From contig NZ_VFMO01000001.1 of the NCBI RefSeq assembly GCF_006715095.1, positions 806,001-870,000 of the forward strand: a DNA stretch of 64,000 nt. Direction: 5' to 3'. This stretch comes from Yimella lutea (GTDB lineage: Bacteria > Actinomycetota > Actinomycetes > Actinomycetales > Dermatophilaceae). Positions 54,054-62,744 of the stretch are shown piece by piece; the stretch's first letter is position 1, and each line of letters opens with the position of its first letter. The notes beneath the pieces were generated by a model. That model was not told where the DNA came from. It searched no databases and saw only the letters and a program-made list of their open reading frames with translations. A program made the position numbers and the translations under genes.

Positions 54054-55171
54054 GCGCACTTCGGCTCGGCACCCGCCGGTCCCACCTGGCGATGACCCAG
54101 TCCGGTCATGTCGCCGACGCGCTGCGTGCGCTCGGTCACGAGGTCGAACTGGTCGAGATCGTCACCGAGGGCGACACCAACCGCGCCCCGCTGACCCAGA
54201 TCGGTGGCACGGGAGTCTTCGCAGCCGCCCTGCGCGAAGCGCTGCTGCAGGGCGAGGTCGACCTCGCGGTGCACTCGCTCAAGGACCTCCCTGCTGCGGG
54301 GCATCCCGGCCTTACGGTCGCCGGTATCCCGCGACGAGAGGACCCGCGTGACGCCTTGGTAGCCCGCGACGGACTGACCCTCGGCGAACTTCCTCCCGGC
54401 TCGAGCATCGGCACCGGCTCGCCGCGCCGCGTCGCAGCGTTGAACGCGCTCGGCCTCGGCTTCGAGGTGCGGCCGCTGCGCGGCAATGTCGACTCCCGCT
54501 TGGCGCGGGTCAGCGACGGCGAACTGGACGCGATCATCCTGGCCTGCTCCGGGCTGCGCCGGATCGGACGGCAGGACCGCATCACCGAGGCGATCGACCC
54601 GCTGCAGATGCTGTCGGCCCCGGGGCAGGGCGCACTCGCCATCGAGGTGCGCGCGGACGACCGCCGGATGATCGACATCGTCGGCGCACTCGACGACGCC
54701 GACACCCGAGCCGCCGTCACCGCCGAACGAGCCGTTCTGCTCGGACTCAAGGCAGGGTGCTCGGCACCCGTCGGTGCGCTCGCCGAAGTCGTCGAGGACG
54801 TCGACGGCAGCCTGGAGATCTCGCTTCGGGCGTTCGTCGGAGCACCCGACGGCAGCGATGACCTGCGCCGCTCGATCACCGGCCCGTTCGACAAGGCCGA
54901 ACAACTGGGCCTCGACCTGGCACACATGCTGCTGGAAGACGGGGCGGACCGGATCATCGCCGACGCCGGTGGTGACGATGCGGTGGCGGGGAGCGTGCGA
55001 GCCGGCACCGGGGAGGAGCACCGGCAGAAAACACAGGCGCAGCATCACGGGGCGCACGAAATTGTCGCCGACGCGTCCGAACCCCCTCCCGGGCGACCAA
55101 CCAACGCCGGCTCGGCCGGCGGCCCAGAAGTCCGAACAACAAACACCGACGCCATGGAGCGTGACAAGTGA
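54050..55171 (+). CDS. hemC: Porphobilinogen deaminase with extended C-terminus
   Basis: Assembles hydroxymethylbilane (373 aa). [16 protein letters not shown] opens the protein, [10 protein letters not shown] is near 80, [11 protein letters not shown] near 122 binds the cofactor, and the dipyrromethane Cys is in [13 protein letters not shown] near 240. The family normally ends near residue 305-315. The remaining 60 or so residues ([14 protein letters not shown], then Pro/Gly/Thr-rich) have no family match and a lower-GC start, as if a former spacer had been read through. The ATGA overlap with hemA and GTGA overlap with the next gene are intact. Confidence 0.93.
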   Translation: MSALRLGTRRSHLAMTQSGHVADALRALGHEVELVEIVTEGDTNRAPLTQIGGTGVFAAALREALLQGEVDLAVHSLKDLPAAGHPGLTVAGIPRREDPRDALVARDGLTLGELPPGSSIGTGSPRRVAALNALGLGFEVRPLRGNVDSRLARVSDGELDAIILACSGLRRIGRQDRITEAIDPLQMLSAPGQGALAIEVRADDRRMIDIVGALDDADTRAAVTAERAVLLGLKAGCSAPVGALAEVVEDVDGSLEISLRAFVGAPDGSDDLRRSITGPFDKAEQLGLDLAHMLLEDGADRIIADAGGDDAVAGSVRAGTGEEHRQKTQAQHHGAHEIVADASEPPPGRPTNAGSAGGPEVRTTNTDAMERDK

Positions 55172-56790
55172 CCACCACCGCCAAGACGCCTGCAACAGTC
55201 GCCTTCGTGGGCTCCGGCCCCGGCGACCCCGGTCTGCTGACCGTGCGAGCCGCCAGCCTGCTGCGCCGCGCCGACGTCGTCGTCCTCGACCGGGTGGCTC
55301 GCGAGGACTTCGTCGCGAAGTTCGTCCGCGAGGACACCGAGATCGTCGACGCCGGCCACGGTGAGGCCGGCCAGGCTCTCACCACCGCCTCGCGTGCCAA
55401 GCTCGTCGTGAAGACGGCCAAGGCCGCGGCCAAGCTGGGCAAGGACGCTCTCGTCGTCCGCCTCATGGACGGCGACCCCGCCACCTTCAACGGTCTCGCC
55501 GAGGAGGCGACCGCGCTGCACAAGGCTGCGGTGCCGTTCGAGATCGTCCCCGGTGTCAGCGCTGCGTCCGCAGTACCGACATACGCCGGTATCCCGCTGA
55601 CGCACAACGGTTCTCGCGCGGTGCACCTGCTCTCGCCGGGCGACTCCAAGGTCGACTACGCCAAGTCGGTCGCAGCTGACACGACCGTCGTGCTGTTCGG
55701 CACCGTGGATACCCTGCGTACCAGCTTCACCCGACTCCTCCAAGCCGGACGGGACGCCGAGACCGCGGTCGCGGTGACCGTCGACGGCACGACCATCCAC
55801 CAGAAGACGCACACCTTCACCCTCGACACCGTCGACGCCGGCCTGAAGCTGCTCGCCGACGACGCCCAACTGGTCGCCGTCGTCGGTTCACCGGTCGACT
55901 ACCGCGAGACGTTGTCGTGGTGGGAGAACAAGCCGCTGTTCGGGTGGAACGTCCTGGTGCCGCGCACCAAGGACCAGGCCGGTTCGATGACCGAGCGCCT
56001 CGGCGACTTCGGGGCGTCCAGTGACGTCGTTCCGACGATCAGCGTCGAGCCGCCGCGCACCCCGCAGCAGATGGAGCGCGCGATCAAGGGTTTGGTGACC
56101 GGCCGCTACGAGTGGATCGGCTTCACCTCCCAGAACGCGGTTCGGGCCGTGCGCGAGAAGTTCGATGAGTTCGGTCTCGACGCCCGGGCGTTCGCCGGTC
56201 TGAAGATCGCCGCTGTCGGTGGCATGACCGCAGAAGCGTTGCGCGAGTGGGGCCTTCAGCCCGACCTGGTCCCGTCCGGCGAGCAGTCCGCCAAGGGCCT
56301 GCTGGAGGAATGGCCGGAGTTCGACGAGTTGCTCGACCCGATCAACCGGGTCTTCCTGCCGCGCGCCGACATCGCGACCGACACCCTTGTGGCCGGTCTG
56401 CAGGAGATCGGCTGGGAGGTCGACGACGTGACCGCGTACCGCACCGTGCGCGCCGCGCCGCCGGCCCCCGAGGTGCGTGAGGCGATCAAGACCGGCAAGT
56501 TCGATGCGGTCTGCTTCACCTCGTCCTCGACCGTGCGCAACCTGGTCGGCATCGCGGGCAAGCCGCACGCCACGACCATCGTCGCGTGCATCGGTCCGGC
56601 CACCGCCAAGACCGCCGAGGAGCACGGCCTGCGCGTCGACGTCATGTCGCCGGAGCCGTCCGCCGAAGCACTGGTGGACGCGCTGGCCGACTTCGGTCGA
56701 AGCCTCGCCCTGTCGGCCGCCGAGGCCGGTGAGGCGGTCCGTCGCCCGAGCGAGCGGCGCACCACCTCGCGCCGCAAGGCCAAGGCCTGA
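55168..56790 (+). CDS. Uroporphyrinogen-III C-methyltransferase / uroporphyrinogen-III synthase fusion
   Basis: A 540-aa fusion. Residues about 8-245 are the SAM-dependent methyltransferase ([19 protein letters not shown] at the start, [20 protein letters not shown] near 95, [20 protein letters not shown] near 128), which feeds sirohaem and cobalamin. Residues about 258-515 are HemD, which closes the macrocycle. The fused form is usual in actinobacteria. The C-terminal tail is Arg/Lys-rich. A long inverted repeat follows the stop. Confidence 0.93.
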   Translation: MTTTAKTPATVAFVGSGPGDPGLLTVRAASLLRRADVVVLDRVAREDFVAKFVREDTEIVDAGHGEAGQALTTASRAKLVVKTAKAAAKLGKDALVVRLMDGDPATFNGLAEEATALHKAAVPFEIVPGVSAASAVPTYAGIPLTHNGSRAVHLLSPGDSKVDYAKSVAADTTVVLFGTVDTLRTSFTRLLQAGRDAETAVAVTVDGTTIHQKTHTFTLDTVDAGLKLLADDAQLVAVVGSPVDYRETLSWWENKPLFGWNVLVPRTKDQAGSMTERLGDFGASSDVVPTISVEPPRTPQQMERAIKGLVTGRYEWIGFTSQNAVRAVREKFDEFGLDARAFAGLKIAAVGGMTAEALREWGLQPDLVPSGEQSAKGLLEEWPEFDELLDPINRVFLPRADIATDTLVAGLQEIGWEVDDVTAYRTVRAAPPAPEVREAIKTGKFDAVCFTSSSTVRNLVGIAGKPHATTIVACIGPATAKTAEEHGLRVDVMSPEPSAEALVDALADFGRSLALSAAEAGEAVRRPSERRTTSRRKAKA

Positions 56791-56803
56791 TCCGAAACCT
56801 TCA

Positions 56804-56873
56804 CCGAGTGGCCGGGCTATGAACCAGTGGCCGAGCTATGGCCCGGCCGCCCGTTCATAGCCCGGCCACTCGG
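56804..56873 (+). repeat. Perfect 21-bp inverted repeat between hemD and hemB
   Basis: Arms at 56804-56824 and 56853-56873 are exact reverse complements. The 28-bp spacer carries a third, diverged copy of the same unit (AGTGGCCGAGCTATGGCC). The whole element fills most of the 111-bp gap and would form a very stable hairpin. It resembles dispersed intergenic repeats more than a terminator, as no T-run follows. Confidence 0.9.
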
Positions 56874-56901
56874 CGTTTGTCCGACAGAGCAAGGAGAAGC
56901 C

Positions 56902-57873
56902 GTGAACCCGATCGTCCGTCCGCGCCGTCTGCGGCAGAGTCCGGCTGTGCGCCGGTGGGTGTCGCAGACGCGTCTGCACCCGGCTGACCTGGTGCTCCCG
57001 CTCTTCGTGAAGGAGGGCATCAGCGAGCCGGCGCCGATCTCGTCGATGCCGGGAGTCGTGCAGCACACGCTCGACTCGCTGGTGGAGGCCGCACGCGAGG
57101 CGATCGACGCCGGCGTCGGTGGCCTGATGGTGTTCGGCGTTCCGGCCGAGCGTGACGAGATCGGTTCGGGCGCAACGGATCCGGACGGCATTCTCAATGT
57201 CGCGCTGCGTCGCTTGCGGGACGAATTCGGTGCGTCGACGGTGCTCATGGCCGACCTGTGCCTGGACGAGTTCACCTCGCACGGACACTGCGGTGTGCTC
57301 ACCGAGACCGGTGCCGTCGACAACGACGCGACGCTGGAGATCTACGGACGGATGGCGGTGGCGCAGGCACGAGCCGGCGCTCACGTCGTCGGCCCGAGCG
57401 GCATGATGGACGGCCAGGTCGAGGTCGTGCGGGCCGCACTCGACGACGCGGGCTTCACCGACGTGATTGTGCTGGCGTACGCCGCCAAGTACGCGTCCGC
57501 CGCCTACGGACCCTTCCGCGAGGCCGTCGACTCCGCGCTGCAGGGTGACCGTGCGACCTACCAGCAGGACCCGGGCAATCTCACCGAGTCGTTGCGCGAA
57601 GTGCGCCTCGACATCGAACAGGGCGCCGATATCGTGATGGTGAAGCCGGCGACTCTCTACCTCGACGTCATCGCCGCGGTGAAGCAGACGTCCGACGTGC
57701 CGGTCGCCGCGTACCACGTCAGTGGCGAGATGGCGATGATCGAGGCCGCTGCCGCGAACGGGTGGATCGACCGCGACCGGATGGTGACCGAGCAGTTGAC
57801 CGCGATCAAGCGTGCGGGTGCGCAGATCATCCTGACCTACTACGCCGCCGAGGTCGCGCGCCGTCTGGGCTGA
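56902..57873 (+). CDS. hemB: Delta-aminolevulinic acid dehydratase (porphobilinogen synthase)
   Basis: Condenses two ALA molecules (323 aa). The Schiff-base Lys residues are in [17 protein letters not shown] near 195 and [12 protein letters not shown] near 245. The metal site reads [14 protein letters not shown], with two Cys and one Asp in place of the three Cys of the zinc enzymes, so metal use may differ from the animal enzyme. GTG 56902 follows AAGGAGAAG. Confidence 0.95.
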   Translation: MNPIVRPRRLRQSPAVRRWVSQTRLHPADLVLPLFVKEGISEPAPISSMPGVVQHTLDSLVEAAREAIDAGVGGLMVFGVPAERDEIGSGATDPDGILNVALRRLRDEFGASTVLMADLCLDEFTSHGHCGVLTETGAVDNDATLEIYGRMAVAQARAGAHVVGPSGMMDGQVEVVRAALDDAGFTDVIVLAYAAKYASAAYGPFREAVDSALQGDRATYQQDPGNLTESLREVRLDIEQGADIVMVKPATLYLDVIAAVKQTSDVPVAAYHVSGEMAMIEAAAANGWIDRDRMVTEQLTAIKRAGAQIILTYYAAEVARRLG

Positions 57874-57930
57874 CCCGCGTACCCTCGACCTGGAAGAGTC
57901 CGCTCCAACCTTCGATTGGGAGGCCACCCG

Positions 57931-58842
57931 ATGAGACTGCTCTCCATCGCCGCCGGTGCCACCGCGGCAGCAAGCATGCTCACAGTTGCCGGCTCCGCCG
58001 TGGCTGCTCCTGAGGCGGCGCCGAAGCTGACCCGCGTCGTCCCTGTGCCCGTCACCGCTGATCGCGTCGCGCTCGGTGTGGAGGTGAAGCACGCCGCCGA
58101 TGACACGGCGGTGAAGGCGTACGACCGCGGACGGTTGGTCGGCACCGGCGAAGTCGCGAAGGGGAAGGCCGTTGTGCCGATCCAGCACACGCTTCGAGCA
58201 GAATCCGCGCCCCGCTCGATCGCCGTCGTGGTCGGCGACCACCGCAGGACCGTCACGATCGCCCTCGACACCGACGACCTGAAGCGCAGCCCGTGGTTCG
58301 TGGTCAACAAGCGACACGGCGCCGCCAGGTACGTGCCCAAGAAGCTGAAGGAGTTCGAGGGTGGGCGTCTCGAGGTTCGTGCTCTCGATGCCTATCGGCC
58401 GATGGCGAAGGCCGCCGACAAGGACGGATCCGGTTTCTGGGTGGCGAGCAGCTACCGCTCCGCGGAGCGACAGAAGCAGCTGTACGAGGGTTACGTCCGG
58501 CGCGACGGCGCCGAGAAGGCGGATACCTACTCGGCCCGTCCTGGCCACAGCGAGCACCAGACCGGCCTGGTGATCGATATCGCGAACGGCGTCTGCAATC
58601 TCGAACGCTGTTTCGCCGAGACCGCGGCCGGACGCTGGGCCTCCAAGTACGCGGCCGAGCACGGTTTCGTCGTCCGGTACACCCGTGGCAGCGACGAGGT
58701 CACCGGCTACCGGTACGAACCGTGGCACCTGCGCTACGTCGGACGTTGGTTGGCGACCTACCTGCAGGACTCCGACACCGACACCCTCGAGGAAGCGTTC
58801 GACCTCGACGATGCAGCCGACTACCCCCGACCCGTGGCCTGA
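57931..58842 (+). CDS. Secreted M15-family D,D-carboxypeptidase (VanY-like)
   Basis: An exported cell-wall peptidase of 303 aa. A signal peptide (residues 1-26, ending AGSAVAAPEA) is followed by a beta-rich region. The M15 domain has VASSYRSAERQKQLYEGYV near 175, zinc ligands in PGHSEHQTGLVIDI near 206 and EPWHLRYVG near 267. The ATG at 57931 lies behind GGGAGG. Its place inside the haem block is conserved-neutral; no link to haem is evident. Confidence 0.88.
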   Translation: MRLLSIAAGATAAASMLTVAGSAVAAPEAAPKLTRVVPVPVTADRVALGVEVKHAADDTAVKAYDRGRLVGTGEVAKGKAVVPIQHTLRAESAPRSIAVVVGDHRRTVTIALDTDDLKRSPWFVVNKRHGAARYVPKKLKEFEGGRLEVRALDAYRPMAKAADKDGSGFWVASSYRSAERQKQLYEGYVRRDGAEKADTYSARPGHSEHQTGLVIDIANGVCNLERCFAETAAGRWASKYAAEHGFVVRYTRGSDEVTGYRYEPWHLRYVGRWLATYLQDSDTDTLEEAFDLDDAADYPRPVA

Positions 58843-58914
58843 CCTGCACCGATGGCCAGTTGATCGTTGTACGACCGAGACCCCTGAGGGCCGGCCTGCG
58901 CGTAAGTTATCTGC

Positions 58915-59370
58915 ATGGGTGGGTCTGGGGTCGAGTGGCTTGACGACGAACAACAGCTCGCGTGGCGGCACTACATCCGCGGTTCACGGGCGCTGGAGAC
59001 TGTGCTCGACAACGAGGTACAGACCGAGGCAGGCATGTCGCTGTCGGAGTTCGAATTGCTCTCGATGCTGTCGGAGGCACCTGACCGGGTGCTGCGGATG
59101 AGCACCCTCGCCGAACTCATCGTCCAATCACGCAGCCGGGTCACGCACACCGCCAACCGTCTGGCACGCCGGGGCTGGGTCGAACGGCGTGCTGCCGCCG
59201 ACGACGGCCGCGGCGTCGAGCTGGTCCTCACCGAAGCCGGGATGGAGGCCGTCGTGGTCGCCGCCCAGGTGCACGTGATGAGTGTTCGCCGGCATCTGGT
59301 CGACGTGCTGGAGCGCCTGGAGTTGGTGGAGCTCGGTGCCGCGATGATGAAGGTTCGCGCGTCACTGTGA
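58915..59370 (+). CDS. MarR-family transcriptional regulator
   Basis: A 151-aa winged-helix protein. The recognition helix region is LAELIVQSRSRVTHTANRLARRGWVERRAAADDGRG (shown here in part: residues about 62-97), with the wing Asp/Arg typical of MarR. ATG 58915 is 6 nt after TAAGTT (58903-58908), leaderless. It may regulate itself or hemL 71 bp downstream; the ligand is unknown. Confidence 0.85.
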   Translation: MGGSGVEWLDDEQQLAWRHYIRGSRALETVLDNEVQTEAGMSLSEFELLSMLSEAPDRVLRMSTLAELIVQSRSRVTHTANRLARRGWVERRAAADDGRGVELVLTEAGMEAVVVAAQVHVMSVRRHLVDVLERLELVELGAAMMKVRASL

Positions 59371-59441
59371 ATCGACTGTGAACCCGGGCTGACGCCGTGG
59401 GAGGATTTCGTTTGACCGCTCCCACCTGGGACACTGGCCTC

Positions 59442-60758
59442 ATGTCCACCGCCTCGACGTCGGCTTCCGCTGCCCTGCTCGACCGAGCCCGCCGGGTCAC
59501 GCCCGGCGGTGTGAACTCCCCGGTCCGCGCGTTCCGCGGCGTCGGTGGCACGCCCCGTTTCATCGCCTCGGCGAAGGGTCCGTGGATGACCGATGTCGAC
59601 GGCAACGAGTACGTCGATCTCATCTGCTCCTGGGGCCCGATGATCCTCGGCCACGCCCACCCCGACGTAGAGCGTGCGGTGAGCGAGGCTGCGTCGAAGG
59701 GGTTCTCCTTCGGCACGCCGAGCGAGAACGAGGTCGCGCTCGCCGAGGAGATCGTCCGCCGGGTCGAGCCCGTCGAGCAGGTGCGCCTGGTCAGCAGCGG
59801 CACCGAGGCGACGATGAGCGCGCTGCGGCTGGCGCGCGGATTCACCGGCCGGACGAAGGTCGTGAAGTTCGCCGGTTGCTACCACGGACACGTCGACGCT
59901 CTGCTCGCCCAGGCCGGTTCCGGTGTCGCGACGTTCGCGCTGCCCGACTCCGCGGGTGTCCCCGAATCGAATGCGCACGACACGATCGTGTTGCCCTACA
60001 ACGACATTCCTGCGCTCCAGGCTGCGTTCGTCGAGCACGGTGACGAGATCGCCTGCGTCATCACCGAGGCGAGCCCGGGAAACATGGGCGTCGTCCCGCC
60101 GGCCGAGGGCTTCACCGCCGCGCTGCGTCGCGTCACCCGCGACCACGGGGCGCTGCTGATCAGCGACGAGGTCATGACCGGTTTCCGTTGCTCGCAGGCG
60201 GGTTGGTTCGGCCTGGAAGGTCCGCAGGGCGACGGCGTGCCCGACCTGTTCACGTTCGGCAAGGTGATGGGCGGTGGCTTCCCGGCCGCCGCGTTCGGTG
60301 GTCGCGCCGACATCATGAGCCGCCTGGCTCCCGACGGCCCCGTCTACCAGGCCGGCACCTTGTCGGGTAACCCTGTTGCCACGGCGGCCGGACTGGCCAC
60401 TTTGCAGGGCTGCACCCCCGACGTCTACGGACGTCTGGAGGTGGCCGCCCGCGCGATCGCCGCAGCCGCGAGCGAGGAACTCGACAAGGCCGGAGTGCCG
60501 CACGTCGTGCAGTGGGCCGGGTCGATGTTCAGCGTCTTCTTCCGCGACCGCCCGGTGCGCAACTATGACGACGCCAAGGCCCAGGACACCGAGGCGTTCG
60601 GACGGTTCTTCCACGGGATGCTCGACCAGGGTGTCCACCTGCCGCCGAGCGCGTACGAGGCCTGGTTCGTCAGCGCGTCCCACGACGACGCCGCAGTGTC
60701 CAAGGTGATCGATGCGTTGCCGGGCGCGGTCCGCGCCGTCACGGAAGGAAGCCGCTGA
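59442..60758 (+). CDS. hemL: Glutamate-1-semialdehyde 2,1-aminomutase
   Basis: PLP enzyme giving 5-aminolevulinate (438 aa). [16 protein letters not shown] is near residue 22, [17 protein letters not shown] near 114, DEVMTGFR near 240 and the PLP Lys in [17 protein letters not shown] near 268. ATG 59442 is chosen as the conserved start; the frame extends upstream to 59397 without family support. With hemA it completes the C5 route in this window. Confidence 0.95.
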   Translation: MSTASTSASAALLDRARRVTPGGVNSPVRAFRGVGGTPRFIASAKGPWMTDVDGNEYVDLICSWGPMILGHAHPDVERAVSEAASKGFSFGTPSENEVALAEEIVRRVEPVEQVRLVSSGTEATMSALRLARGFTGRTKVVKFAGCYHGHVDALLAQAGSGVATFALPDSAGVPESNAHDTIVLPYNDIPALQAAFVEHGDEIACVITEASPGNMGVVPPAEGFTAALRRVTRDHGALLISDEVMTGFRCSQAGWFGLEGPQGDGVPDLFTFGKVMGGGFPAAAFGGRADIMSRLAPDGPVYQAGTLSGNPVATAAGLATLQGCTPDVYGRLEVAARAIAAAASEELDKAGVPHVVQWAGSMFSVFFRDRPVRNYDDAKAQDTEAFGRFFHGMLDQGVHLPPSAYEAWFVSASHDDAAVSKVIDALPGAVRAVTEGSR

Positions 60759-61399
60759 TGGCTGCTCGTACCGTCGTCCACCTGGTCCGTCACGGCGAGG
60801 TCGAGAACCCCGAGGCGCTGCTGTACGGACGGATGCCCGACTTCCATCTCTCGCAGCTCGGTCGCGAGATGGCCATACGGGTGGGGGAGTACCTCCAGTC
60901 GCACGACGTGACCCACCTGGTGAGCTCTCCACTGGAGCGCGCCCAGGAGACGATGGAGCCGCTGGCCGAGACACTGCGCCAGGAGGTTACCCTCGACGAT
61001 CGCGTCGTCGAGGCGGCCAACGACTTCGAGGGCATGACCGTCGGTTCGAACCCCAAACAGCTGCTCAACCCGCGCCTGTGGCCCAAACTGGTCAACCCCA
61101 TTCAGCCGTCCTGGGGCGAGCCCTACGAGCAGATCGCGACCCGGATGCGCGCTGCGATCCACGACGCCCGGGTGGCCGCCTCTGGTCACGAAGCTGTGAT
61201 CGTCAGCCACCAGTTGCCGGTCTGGACGGCGCGGTTGTCCTTCGAGGGACGCCGCCTGTGGCACGACCCGCGTAAGCGCGAGTGTGCGCTCGCGTCCGTC
61301 ACCAGCCTCACGTTCGCCGTTGACGAACTGTTGAGCATCCAGTACTCCGAGCCGGCCGGTGAGTTGCTGGCGCGCGCGTCCAAGGTGCCCGGAGCATGA
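60758..61399 (+). CDS. Histidine phosphatase family protein
   Basis: A 213-aa phosphoglycerate-mutase-like phosphatase. The catalytic His is in LVRHGEVENP near residue 9, SSPLERAQET near 57 holds the second Arg, and IVSHQLPVW near 148 the second His. One base is shared with the hemL stop (TGATG). In mycobacteria the same gene (Rv0525) opens the cytochrome c maturation cluster. The substrate is unknown. Confidence 0.88.
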   Translation: MAARTVVHLVRHGEVENPEALLYGRMPDFHLSQLGREMAIRVGEYLQSHDVTHLVSSPLERAQETMEPLAETLRQEVTLDDRVVEAANDFEGMTVGSNPKQLLNPRLWPKLVNPIQPSWGEPYEQIATRMRAAIHDARVAASGHEAVIVSHQLPVWTARLSFEGRRLWHDPRKRECALASVTSLTFAVDELLSIQYSEPAGELLARASKVPGA

Positions 61400-61995
61400 C
61401 CCGAGTGTTTCGTCGTCTGACCGCAGGTGCTGTTGCCGTTCTGTTGGCCGGGTCGTTGGCTGCATGTTCGGACGACCCCAATTCGATCGGCGCGCAGGCC
61501 AACAAGGGCGATTCCAAGGGGTACGTCGCCGGTGACGGCACCATCGAACAGATCGGTTCGGGTGAGCGGGGCAAGCCGGTGAGCCTGTCCGGCAAGCTGC
61601 TCGACGGCACGCAGTGGAGCAGTGACCAAGCGACCGGCAAGGTCGTCGTCCTCAACGTGTGGGGAGCCTGGTGCCCGCCGTGCCAGGAAGAACTTCCGCA
61701 CCTGCAGAAGGCGTGGACCGGTTGGCAGGACTCCGGCAAGCCGGTGGTGATGCTCGGTATCAACCAGCGTGACTCCGTGCAGCGGGCGCAGGCCATGCTC
61801 GACAAGTTCGCGATCAGCTACCCCTCGCTCGCCGAGGACGGCGGCCGGGCGCTGTTGTCGCTGCAGGGCAAGGTGCGCGCCTACCCGACCACGCTCGTCC
61901 TGGACAAGCAGCACCGCATCGCCGCGCGGGTCTCCGGCGAGGTCACCGAGAGCACGCTCAACGGTCTGGTCGACGACGTCCTGAAGTCGTCATAG
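61396..61995 (+). CDS. TlpA/ResA-like thiol-disulfide lipoprotein
   Basis: An extracytoplasmic reductase of 199 aa. The signal and lipobox (AGSLAACSDD) end near residue 23. The thioredoxin motif is WGAWCPPCQEELPHL near 92 (CxxC) and the cis-Pro is in RAYPTTLV near 157. It probably reduces apocytochrome c haem-binding Cys residues, with electrons from CcdA encoded next. ATGA overlap upstream. Confidence 0.92.
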   Translation: MTRVFRRLTAGAVAVLLAGSLAACSDDPNSIGAQANKGDSKGYVAGDGTIEQIGSGERGKPVSLSGKLLDGTQWSSDQATGKVVVLNVWGAWCPPCQEELPHLQKAWTGWQDSGKPVVMLGINQRDSVQRAQAMLDKFAISYPSLAEDGGRALLSLQGKVRAYPTTLVLDKQHRIAARVSGEVTESTLNGLVDDVLKSS

Positions 61996-62744
61996 TGCTC
62001 GCTGACGTCGGCTCGACGGTCGTCTCCGGCAGTCTGCCGGCGGCGATCGCGTTGGCCCTGCTCGCGGGCGTCGTCTCATTCGCCTCGCCGTGCGTGTTAC
62101 CGCTCGTGCCTGGCTTCCTCGCCTACGTCACCGGCCTCACCGACGAACAACGAAGGACCCGCCTGGTCACCGGCGCGTTGTTGTTCGTGCTCGGTTTCGG
62201 CGCCGTACTCGTGTCGGTTGCGGTGGCGCTCGGATTCGCCCTGGAGGCAACGCAATTGCACCGTGCCGCGATCACCCGGGTCGCCGGCGTCGTGGTCATC
62301 CTGCTGGCGCTCGTCTACCTCGGTTTCATCGGGCAACGCGGCTTGCCGGTGCACTGGCGGCCGACCGCGGGGCTGGCCGGAGCACCCCTGCTCGGCGTCG
62401 CGTTCGGGCTAGGGATGACCCCGTGCATCGGCCCGGTCTACGGGGCGATCCTGACCGTCAACGCGCCGCTGGCAGGCGACGGCGGCATCGTCGGACGCGG
62501 CGTCGTGCTCGCGATCTGTTACGCGATCGGGCTCGGGATCCCGTTCGTACTCATCGCCGCCGGGTGGGCGCGGGCCGAGCGTGCCTCGCGCTGGTTGCGT
62601 GATCACCACCGTCCGATCCAGTGGGTCGGTGGCGGGCTGATGCTGTTGGTCGGAGTCCTGATGGTCCTCGGAGTTTGGGAGCAGTTCATTGTCTGGATGC
62701 AGACGAACCTTGTCGGCGTCGACGGATTCCGGACGGTGATCTGA
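61995..62744 (+). CDS. ccdA: Cytochrome c biogenesis protein CcdA
   Basis: A 249-aa membrane protein with six predicted helices that carries reducing power across the membrane. The paired Cys are in SFASPCVLPLVPGFLAYVTG near residue 28 and FGLGMTPCIGPVYGAIL near 146. GTG 61995 shares a base with the preceding TAG. It works with the TlpA-like protein and ResB. Confidence 0.94.
   Translation: MLADVGSTVVSGSLPAAIALALLAGVVSFASPCVLPLVPGFLAYVTGLTDEQRRTRLVTGALLFVLGFGAVLVSVAVALGFALEATQLHRAAITRVAGVVVILLALVYLGFIGQRGLPVHWRPTAGLAGAPLLGVAFGLGMTPCIGPVYGAILTVNAPLAGDGGIVGRGVVLAICYAIGLGIPFVLIAAGWARAERASRWLRDHHRPIQWVGGGLMLLVGVLMVLGVWEQFIVWMQTNLVGVDGFRTVI

Noticed and set aside
56836..58971. 711-codon minus-strand ORF opposite hemB and the M15 peptidase
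   Set aside because: It spans two well-supported plus-strand genes and an inverted repeat; no recognisable motifs.
58971..60974. 667-codon minus-strand ORF opposite marR and hemL
   Set aside because: A shadow frame; hemL has full catalytic motifs on the other strand.
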